NCBI GenBank assembly: GCA_964393105.1
Contig: CAYMSM010000018.1
Span: forward strand, 1 to 12,755
DNA length: 12,755 nt
DNA from: CALMEC01 sp964393105
GTDB lineage: Bacteria; Actinomycetota; Thermoleophilia; Miltoncostaeales; Miltoncostaeaceae
Direction: 5' to 3'
Both the position numbers and the translations under genes were made by a program. Shown piece by piece: positions 6,635 through 11,226 of this stretch (positions are counted from its first letter, which is position 1; each line of letters opens with the position of its first letter). The notes below the pieces were generated by a model that was given only the letters and a program-made list of their open reading frames with translations, was not told the origin of the DNA and searched no databases.

Positions 6635-6988
6635 TCACCGCCCGCGTGCCCGCTGCAGCTCGATGACCCGGCCGATCAGCTTGATGACGTTGGGGTCGCC
6701 GGTGACGCGGACCGCGCCCTTGTCGAACGCGGTCACCCAGTTGACCAGATGGCCCTTCTCGGCCAGCTCGTTGAAGGCCGGCCGATCGATGGCGACGACG
6801 ATCGTGCCGTCCGCCGCCGGGTCGCGGGTCACCTTGGGCCCCGGCGCCTCCACCCGCCACATGGCCGGGCCGCCTCGTTCGCGAAGCTCCAAGCGGATGA
6901 CCATGGCCAGCTTTCGGAGCGCCGGCACCTCGTCGATGAGCCGCGCAACCGAGGTCTCGATCAGCGTTTTGGTGTCTTTCGTCGCCAT
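6635..6988 (-). CDS. SCP2-like sterol/lipid carrier domain protein
   Basis: 117 residues starting MATKDTKTLIETSVARLIDE. The pattern of an N-terminal helix, the strands AMVIRLELRE and AMWRVEAPGP, then TIVVAIDRPAFNELAEKG (about 71-88) and AVRVTGDPNVIKLIGRVIEL near the end fits a stand-alone SCP2 fold. That fold has a hydrophobic pocket that binds acyl-CoAs or sterols; it is not an enzyme by itself. It is the first gene of a pair with the 3-hydroxyacyl-CoA dehydrogenase, suggesting delivery or shielding of a lipid-like substrate (inference). The start ATG at 6988 follows an AGGATGGGG stretch; the frame continues upstream through the divergent promoter region and into antisense of rpmG, so the longer form was rejected. 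Sequence identity to classical SCP2 looks modest. Confidence 0.65.
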   Translation of the reverse strand: MATKDTKTLIETSVARLIDEVPALRKLAMVIRLELRERGGPAMWRVEAPGPKVTRDPAADGTIVVAIDRPAFNELAEKGHLVNWVTAFDKGAVRVTGDPNVIKLIGRVIELQRARGR

Positions 6989-7041
6989 ATCCCCATCCTG
7001 GCAGACGTACGGGGCCGTCACGGAACTACCGACGCATCCTC

Positions 7042-7050
7042 TGGTACAGT
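7042..7050 (+). promoter_or_regulatory. candidate extended -10 promoter of rpmG block
   Basis: TGGTACAGT gives an extended -10 element (TG-N-TACAGT), 35 bases before the rpmG GTG. A start point near 7057 would leave a leader of about 28 bases holding the Shine-Dalgarno GGAGG (7072-7076). No good -35 is visible 16-18 bases upstream. The location in the divergent gap supports a promoter here. Confidence 0.38.
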
Positions 7051-7084
7051 CCCTCGGCCCGTCACACGACCGGAGGATGTACGC

Positions 7085-7249
7085 GTGGGCAAGACCGGCC
7101 AGCGAATCGCCGTGACATTTGCATGTCAAGACTGCAAGCGTCGCAACTACCAGAGCAACAAGAGCAGGCGAAACACGCCCGACCGCGTCGAGCTCAGCAA
7201 GTTCTGCCGGTGGTGCGGCAAGCACACCCAGCACAAAGAGACGAGGTAG
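7085..7249 (+). CDS. rpmG: 50S ribosomal protein L33
   Basis: 54 residues, standard L33 length, starting at a GTG with GGAGG eight bases upstream. L33 sits near the E site of the large subunit. The sequence reads CQDCKRRNYQSNKSRRN, then DRVELSKFCRWCGKHTQHKE, the full family pattern. Cys14, Cys17, Cys41 and Cys44 form two CxxC pairs, so this is the zinc-binding (C+) type rather than the Cys-free paralogue used under zinc limitation. It is first in the ribosomal block, 19 bases ahead of tRNA-Trp with no terminator between, so rpmG, the tRNA and secE are probably on one primary transcript that is cut by tRNA processing. Confidence 0.96.
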   Translation: MGKTGQRIAVTFACQDCKRRNYQSNKSRRNTPDRVELSKFCRWCGKHTQHKETR

Positions 7250-7268
7250 GTACCCTCGCTCGACGCAG

Positions 7269-7341
7269 AGGGTCGTAGCTCAACTGGTAGAGCACCGGTC
7301 TCCAAAACCGGGGGTTGGGGGTTCGAGTCCCTCCGGCCCTG
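7269..7341 (+). tRNA. tRNA-Trp (anticodon CCA)
   Basis: A 73-base cloverleaf. Acceptor AGGGTCG (7269-7275) pairs with CGGCCCT (7334-7340), with one G-U pair, and the discriminator is G7341. The D arm is GCTC/GAGC. The anticodon stem CCGGT/ACCGG encloses loop CTCCAAA with CCA at 7302-7304. The variable loop is GGGTT and the T arm GGGGG-TTCGAGT-CCCTC. The 3' CCA is not encoded (CCT follows). A tRNA-Trp just before secE is a conserved bacterial arrangement. Confidence 0.97.
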
Positions 7342-7359
7342 CCTTCTTCACCCCTTCAC

Positions 7360-7716
7360 ATGGCACGTAAACGACGCACAGACAACGAGGACGACGGCCA
7401 GGAGCAGAAGCCCCCGGAGGCTGACGCGCGTCCTGCCAAGCGGTCGGGTGGAGGCAGCTCTGGCGCCGCAGCGCGGGCCCGTCCCGGACCGCAGGCCCGA
7501 ACCCCCAAGGCGGGTTCGGTCACCAAAGCCGTCCAACAGGGGCGGTTCACCCGGTTCTCCCACGAGGTCGTCGCCGAGCTCAAGAAGGTGACCTGGCCGG
7601 ACCGCGCCCAGCTGACGCAGGCGACGATCGTCGTGATCGTCGCGGTCGCGATCATCGCCGCGTTCCTCGGGCTCGCCGACCAGGCGTCCGAATGGATCGT
7701 CGACCGAATCTTCTGA
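7360..7716 (+). CDS. secE: preprotein translocase subunit SecE
   Basis: 118 residues. SecE clamps the SecY channel in the inner membrane. The C-terminal core is the single-helix form: RFSHEVVAELKKVTWPDRAQL (65-85, amphipathic helix plus the conserved K-V-x-W-P) followed by a membrane helix at about 88-109. The N-terminal 60 residues are a charged, low-complexity extension rich in R, K, A, G and P, common in actinobacterial SecE. The ATG lies 18 bases after the mature 3' end of tRNA-Trp, and those bases are pyrimidine-rich with no Shine-Dalgarno. A frame opening inside the tRNA was rejected. nusG follows after 26 bases. Confidence 0.94.
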   Translation: MARKRRTDNEDDGQEQKPPEADARPAKRSGGGSSGAAARARPGPQARTPKAGSVTKAVQQGRFTRFSHEVVAELKKVTWPDRAQLTQATIVVIVAVAIIAAFLGLADQASEWIVDRIF

Positions 7717-7742
7717 CGCGTTACCCAAGCGAGAGGCAATCG

Positions 7743-8267
7743 TTGTTCCATTGGTACGTCATCAACACCTACTCCGGCCATGAGGCCAAGGTCAGAGCCA
7801 ACCTGCAACACCGGATCACGTCCGCTGGGCAGGACCACGTCGTGCGGCAGATCGTCATCCCGACCGAGCAGGTCGTGGAGACCAAGGACGGCCAGAAGGT
7901 GACGACCGAGAAGCGGGTGCTACCCGGGTACGTGCTGGTGCAGATGGACATGACCGATGACTCGTGGTCGCTCGTCAAGAACACGCCGGGGGTGACGGGC
8001 TTCGTGGGCGCGGGAAACAAGCCGGCGCCACTCAGCCGAGATGAGATCGACCACCTGCTGCGAACGCCCACCGAGCAGAAGCCGCGCGTCCGCGCCGACT
8101 TCGAAGAGGGCGAGACGGTCAAGATCATCGCCGGTCCGCTCTCGGACTTCACCGGCGAGATCGCGGAAATCAACCAGGAGCAGGGTCGTTTGAAGGTCCT
8201 GGTCAGTATCTTTGGTCGCGAGACACCGGCCGAGTTGTCGTTCGACCAGGTCAAGAAGTTGTCGTAA
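7743..8267 (+). CDS. nusG: transcription termination/antitermination factor NusG
   Basis: 174 residues from a TTG start. NusG binds RNA polymerase and links it to Rho or the ribosome. The NGN domain begins WYVINTYSGHEAKVRANL and contains EKRVLPGYVLVQM and TPGVTGFVG. The KOW domain is FEEGETVKIIAGPLSDFTGEI onward (about 118-145), ending VKKLS. The TTG at 7743 is preceded by GAGAGG with a six-base gap, and homologues begin at this point. An in-frame ATG at 7692, inside secE, would add 17 residues unlike the family and has no ribosome-binding site. The protein is the minimal bacterial size, without an inserted domain or a long actinobacterial N-terminal extension. Confidence 0.95.
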   Translation: MFHWYVINTYSGHEAKVRANLQHRITSAGQDHVVRQIVIPTEQVVETKDGQKVTTEKRVLPGYVLVQMDMTDDSWSLVKNTPGVTGFVGAGNKPAPLSRDEIDHLLRTPTEQKPRVRADFEEGETVKIIAGPLSDFTGEIAEINQEQGRLKVLVSIFGRETPAELSFDQVKKLS

Positions 8268-8305
8268 CCCCAGCGCGCCCCACGGCGCCGGATTCGAGGA
8301 TGTGA

Positions 8306-8734
8306 ATGGCCAAGAAGGTCCTACAGATCGTCAAGCTGCAGATCCCGGGAGCGGGCGCCACGCCGGCCCCGCCGGTCGGCCCTGCGCTTGGTGGCGCCGG
8401 CATCAACATTCCCGAGTTCTGCAAGGCGTTCAACGAGCGCACGCAGGCTGACGCCGGGACGATCATCCCGGTCGAGATCTCGGTGTTCGAGGACCGTTCG
8501 TTCACGTTCGTCACCAAGACGCCGCCGGCTGCGATCCTGATCAAGCAGGCCATCAGCTTGGACAAGGGCTCGCCGGAGTCGCACAAGACAAAGGTCGGAC
8601 ACCTGACGCGCGACCAGCTCCGCTCGATCGCCGAGCAGAAGATGCCCGACTTGAACGCGAACGACATCGACGCGGCGATGCGCGTCATCGCCGGAACCGC
8701 CCGCAGCATGGGCGTCACAGTGGACGCCGAGTAG
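8306..8734 (+). CDS. rplK: 50S ribosomal protein L11
   Basis: 142 residues, exactly the family length. L11 forms the GTPase-associated centre with 23S rRNA and L10-L12. The N-terminal domain shows VLQIVKLQIPGAGATPAPP followed by VGPALGGAGINIPEFCKAFN, the proline-rich region bound by thiostrepton-class antibiotics in other bacteria. The C-terminal rRNA-binding domain carries KTPPAAILIKQA and NANDIDAAMRVIAGTARSMG. The ATG follows GAGG with a short gap. The gene lies 38 bases after nusG and 16 before rplA. No L1-type operator was identified by eye in the leader. Confidence 0.98.
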   Translation: MAKKVLQIVKLQIPGAGATPAPPVGPALGGAGINIPEFCKAFNERTQADAGTIIPVEISVFEDRSFTFVTKTPPAAILIKQAISLDKGSPESHKTKVGHLTRDQLRSIAEQKMPDLNANDIDAAMRVIAGTARSMGVTVDAE

Positions 8735-8750
8735 GAGAGCGAGAACAGTC

Positions 8751-9467
8751 ATGCCGAAGCACGGAAAGAAATATCGCCAGGCCGACGCGGCCGTCGTGGC
8801 GGGCACGCTCTACAGCCCGCTCGACGCGATGAAGATGATCAAGGACCAGGAGCTCAGCCGTTTCGACGCGACCGTCGAGGTGCACTTTCGCCTGGGCGTC
8901 AACGTCCGGCACGCCGACCAGCAGCTTCGCGGCACGATCGCGCTGCCCCACGGCACCGGCCGTTCGGTCAGCGTCGCGGTGTTCGCCGAGGGTGACAAGG
9001 CGCGCGAAGCCGAGGCGGCCGGCGCGGACGTCGTCGGCGGCGCGGACCTGGCCAAGCGTGTCTCGGAGGGCTTCACGGACTTCGATGTCGCCATCGCGAC
9101 CCCGGACATGATGGGCGAGGTCGGCAAGCTCGGTCGGATCCTCGGCCCCGCAGGCAAGATGCCGAACCCCAAGACCGGTACGGTCACGTTCGACATCTTG
9201 AAGGCGGTCGAGGAGGTCAAGGGCGGCAAGGTGGAGTACCGCACGGACCGCACCGGCATCGTGCACCTGGGCATCGGCAAACGCTCGTTCAGCATCGAGC
9301 AGCTCGTCGACAACTACCAGATGGTGCTCGACGAGATCCTGCGGGCGAAACCCGCCGCGGCCAAGGGGCGCTACATCAAGTCGATCACCCTGACCCAGAC
9401 AATGGGCCCGGGCATCCCGGTCGACACCACGCGAACCCAGAACCTGCTCGAGGAGGTCGCCGCCTAG
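8751..9467 (+). CDS. rplA: 50S ribosomal protein L1
   Basis: 238 residues, normal for bacterial L1, the mobile L1-stalk protein at the E site and, in other bacteria, a translational repressor of its own operon. Recognisable segments are MPKHGKKYRQADA, FDATVEVHFRLGVNVRHADQ, GTIALPHGTGRSV, and the signature GRILGPAGKMPNPKTGTVT (about 126-144), which belongs to the rRNA-binding domain. The C-terminal part runs FSIEQLVDNYQMVLDEI and ends MGPGIPVDTTRTQNLLEEVAA. GGAG overlaps the rplK stop ahead of the ATG. A 171-base leader separates it from rplJ, unlike the tight spacing elsewhere. Confidence 0.98.
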   Translation: MPKHGKKYRQADAAVVAGTLYSPLDAMKMIKDQELSRFDATVEVHFRLGVNVRHADQQLRGTIALPHGTGRSVSVAVFAEGDKAREAEAAGADVVGGADLAKRVSEGFTDFDVAIATPDMMGEVGKLGRILGPAGKMPNPKTGTVTFDILKAVEEVKGGKVEYRTDRTGIVHLGIGKRSFSIEQLVDNYQMVLDEILRAKPAAAKGRYIKSITLTQTMGPGIPVDTTRTQNLLEEVAA

Positions 9468-9505
9468 CGCGGACGAACACATCGATACGGGTCCGACCGA
9501 AGACC

Positions 9506-9593
9506 CACGGGGGTGGCGCACGCCACCTGAAACCGGCCCACGAGGGCCCCCCGTGCGAGGTTGGCGAGCAAGGTTCCGGCGCATGCCGGACCT
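9506..9593 (+). ncRNA. structured L10 leader RNA (rplJL autoregulation)
   Basis: The rplA-rplJ gap folds well. CACGGGGG (9506-9513) can pair with CCCCCGTG (9548-9555), closing a domain that holds hairpins GGTGGC-GCAC-GCCACC (9512-9527, competing at its base) and GGCCC-ACGA-GGGCC (9535-9548). A further hairpin with a GCAT loop (9571-9593, one bulged T) follows. In other bacteria the L10-(L12)4 complex binds such a leader and represses rplJL translation; the placement fits, but the fold was done by eye. Confidence 0.55.
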
Positions 9594-9624
9594 CGTGTCG
9601 TCGCCACGCGGGGCGACGTACATG

Positions 9625-9633
9625 AGGAGGTGA
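9625..9633 (+). promoter_or_regulatory. perfect Shine-Dalgarno that decides the rplJ start
   Basis: AGGAGGTGA is fully complementary to the 3' end of 16S rRNA. The in-frame GTG at 9630 lies inside it and cannot be reached at normal spacing. The CTG at 9639 lies five bases after its end (eight after AGGAGG), which is optimal. The ATG at 9622 is out of frame and hits a stop after three codons. Confidence 0.7.
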
Positions 9634-9638
9634 CAAAG

Positions 9639-10565
9639 CTGAACCGCGATGAGAAAGGCCAGGTGGTGGCCGAGGTCGTCGAGCGCCTGGAGCGCACCGA
9701 GACCATCGTGACCGCCGACTTCCGGGGCCTCACAGTGGCGGAGCTCGCCGATTTGCGCGGCAAGCTCCGGGACGCAGAGGCAGAGATGACGGTTGTCAAG
9801 AACACCCTGTCGCGCCGCGCCGCCGACCAGACCGGTCGTTCGGCGCTGCTCCCATACCTCGAAGGACCGACCGGGCTGGTCTGGGTCAACGGTGACCCCG
9901 CCCAGGCGGCGAAGGCGCTGTCTGACTTTGCGAAAGCCCACAAAGAGGTCTTCACGATTCGTGGCGGTGTGCTCGGGTCAGAGGACCTCCCAGCGGCGAG
10001 CATCGTGAGGTTGGCAAGCCTGCCGTCGCGTGAGCAGATGCTCGGGCAGCTGGCAGGCGCGCTTGCTTCACCGATCTCCGGCTTGGCAGGTCGCCTCACC
10101 AGCCTGATCGGCAACATGGCGCGGGTGCTTGCAGCCGTCCGTGACTCGGGTGCGCTTGCGCCCGGGGAGGCTCCGCCCGCGGAGATCAGCGCTGCCGAGG
10201 AGGCCGCGCCGCCGGTGTCAATGGAATCAGGCGTGGCCGCCGATCCACCGCGTATGGAGACAGGACTCTCGAGTCCCGTTTCCCCTACAGACGCGCCCGT
10301 CGAGGGAGCCGACGCACAGCCGAATGACACGCCGGCTGAGGACGGTTCCGGGACGGTCGCCGAGACACCGGCCGAAGATGCGCCGGCAGCTGAAGCACCA
10401 GCCGGAGAGGCACCGGCAACCGAGGCACCGGGCGACGACGGACCGGAAGCCGACGCACCAGCCGAGGAAGCTCCGGCGACCGAGGCCCAAACAGACGACG
10501 ACGCGGACGATACGCCCGCACCGGACGCTCCCGCCGAGGACGAGTCCGAGACCCCCGAAAGCTGA
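9639..10565 (+). CDS. rplJ: 50S ribosomal protein L10 with long acidic C-terminal tail
   Basis: From the CTG start the protein begins MNRDEKGQVVAEVVERLE, the usual L10 opening. The globular rRNA-binding domain includes ADFRGLTVAELADLRGKLR (26-44) and VVKNTLSRRA (52-61). A C-terminal helix rich in hydrophobics (about 133-168, QMLGQLAGALASPISGLAGR onward) is the docking site for L7/L12 dimers. Ordinary L10 stops near residue 165-180; this one runs to 308. Residues about 172-308 are an Ala/Pro/Glu/Asp-rich tail without Lys and with a single Arg (205), containing near-repeats AGEAPATEAP, AEEAPATEAQ and AEDAPAAEAP. It should be disordered and strongly negative. Its role is unknown. rplL follows after 29 bases with no attenuator seen. 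The L10 call is certain; the start is likely but uses a rare codon. Confidence 0.93.
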   Translation: MNRDEKGQVVAEVVERLERTETIVTADFRGLTVAELADLRGKLRDAEAEMTVVKNTLSRRAADQTGRSALLPYLEGPTGLVWVNGDPAQAAKALSDFAKAHKEVFTIRGGVLGSEDLPAASIVRLASLPSREQMLGQLAGALASPISGLAGRLTSLIGNMARVLAAVRDSGALAPGEAPPAEISAAEEAAPPVSMESGVAADPPRMETGLSSPVSPTDAPVEGADAQPNDTPAEDGSGTVAETPAEDAPAAEAPAGEAPATEAPGDDGPEADAPAEEAPATEAQTDDDADDTPAPDAPAEDESETPES

Positions 10566-10594
10566 TCAACACACATCACGAGGAGTAGCACGAG

Positions 10595-10981
10595 ATGGCA
10601 ATGACGACTGACGAATGGATTGAAGAGCTCAAGGGGATTTCGGTTCTCGAGCTCTCCGAGCGGATCAAGGCGCTCGAAGAGACATTTGGCGTGACCGCTG
10701 CAGCTCCGGTTGCGGCCGCTGCTGCGCCGGCCGCTGCCGGTGATGGTGGCGACGGTGCCGCCGAGGAGCAGACGATGTTCAGCGTCGTCCTGGAGGCTGT
10801 GGGCGACAAGAAGATCCAGGTGATCAAGGTCGTGCGGCAGATCACCGGTCTGGGGCTCAAGGAGGCCAAGGACCTGGTGGACGGCGCTCCGAACAACGTC
10901 AAGGAGGGCATCCAGAAGGACGAGGCCGACAAGATCAAGGGCGACCTCGAGGAAGCAGGCGCGTCGGTCAGCGTCAAGTAG
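10595..10981 (+). CDS. rplL: 50S ribosomal protein L7/L12
   Basis: 128 residues. L7/L12 dimers form the flexible ribosomal stalk that recruits translation GTPases. The N-terminal dimerisation domain (WIEELKGISVLELSERIKAL) is followed by an Ala/Pro/Gly hinge (about 37-54, AAAPVAAAAAPAAAGDGG) and the C-terminal factor-binding domain (FSVVLEAVGDKKIQVIKVVR, GLGLKEAKDLVDGAP, ASVSVK). AGGAG lies nine bases before the first ATG (10595). A second ATG two codons later is an alternative start. It is the last gene of the block; a GC-rich hairpin follows the stop, and rpoB is not next. Confidence 0.98.
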   Translation: MAMTTDEWIEELKGISVLELSERIKALEETFGVTAAAPVAAAAAPAAAGDGGDGAAEEQTMFSVVLEAVGDKKIQVIKVVRQITGLGLKEAKDLVDGAPNNVKEGIQKDEADKIKGDLEEAGASVSVK

Positions 10982-11002
10982 TTCTTCAGGGTCGGGTGTG
11001 GG

Positions 11003-11027
11003 CGCCGCCGCGTGCGAGACGGCGGCG
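11003..11027 (+). terminator. GC-rich hairpin after rplL
   Basis: CGCCGCCG (11003-11010) pairs perfectly with CGGCGGCG (11020-11027) around a nine-base loop, 22 bases after the rplL stop. The following TCCCCCGTTCC lacks a proper T run, so termination may be partial or need Rho. Its place between the ribosomal block and an unrelated protease gene supports a terminator. Confidence 0.5.
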
Positions 11028-11143
11028 GCGTCCCCCGTTCCTGCCTCCTCCTCGGTGCCGGGAGACATCAGGAGGGTCTCAAGAAATCACAGTCTTGCGC
11101 CGATACTGATTCTGCGAGAAACGCGATATCCTCTCGCCGCAGC

Positions 11144-11168
11144 GGAAGTTGTTGCAGGATTGAGCGTT
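11144..11168 (+). promoter_or_regulatory. possible ECF-sigma-type promoter of the protease gene
   Basis: GGAAG (11144-11148), a 16-base spacer and CGTT (11165-11168) resemble ECF sigma promoters (GGAAC/T, 16-17 bases, CGTY). A start point near 11176 would leave a leader of about 50 bases before the protease ATG. The motif is short and the match imperfect, so this is a tentative call. The rest of 11028-11226 shows no gene. Confidence 0.25.
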
Positions 11169-11226
11169 TTGAAAGCTGGCTGTCGCGCGGAATGCGGCGG
11201 GATGACTCACGGACGAGGAAACCAGG

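Noticed and set aside
7022..7046. GGAAC upstream of rpmG as an ECF-type -35
   Set aside because: At 16 bases spacing the downstream motif is GGTA, not the CGT-type -10; the extended -10 TGGTACAGT explains the site better.
7692..7742. ATG start for NusG 17 codons upstream
   Set aside because: It lies inside secE without a ribosome-binding site and the added residues are unlike NusG; TTG 7743 has GAGAGG at good spacing.
10566..10594. Attenuator between rplJ and rplL
   Set aside because: The 29-base gap contains a Shine-Dalgarno but no hairpin or T tract.
9464..11068. 534-codon minus-strand frame rich in Ser/Ala/Gly repeats
   Set aside because: It is antisense to rplJ and rplL; its repeats are simply the complement of the L10 acidic tail.
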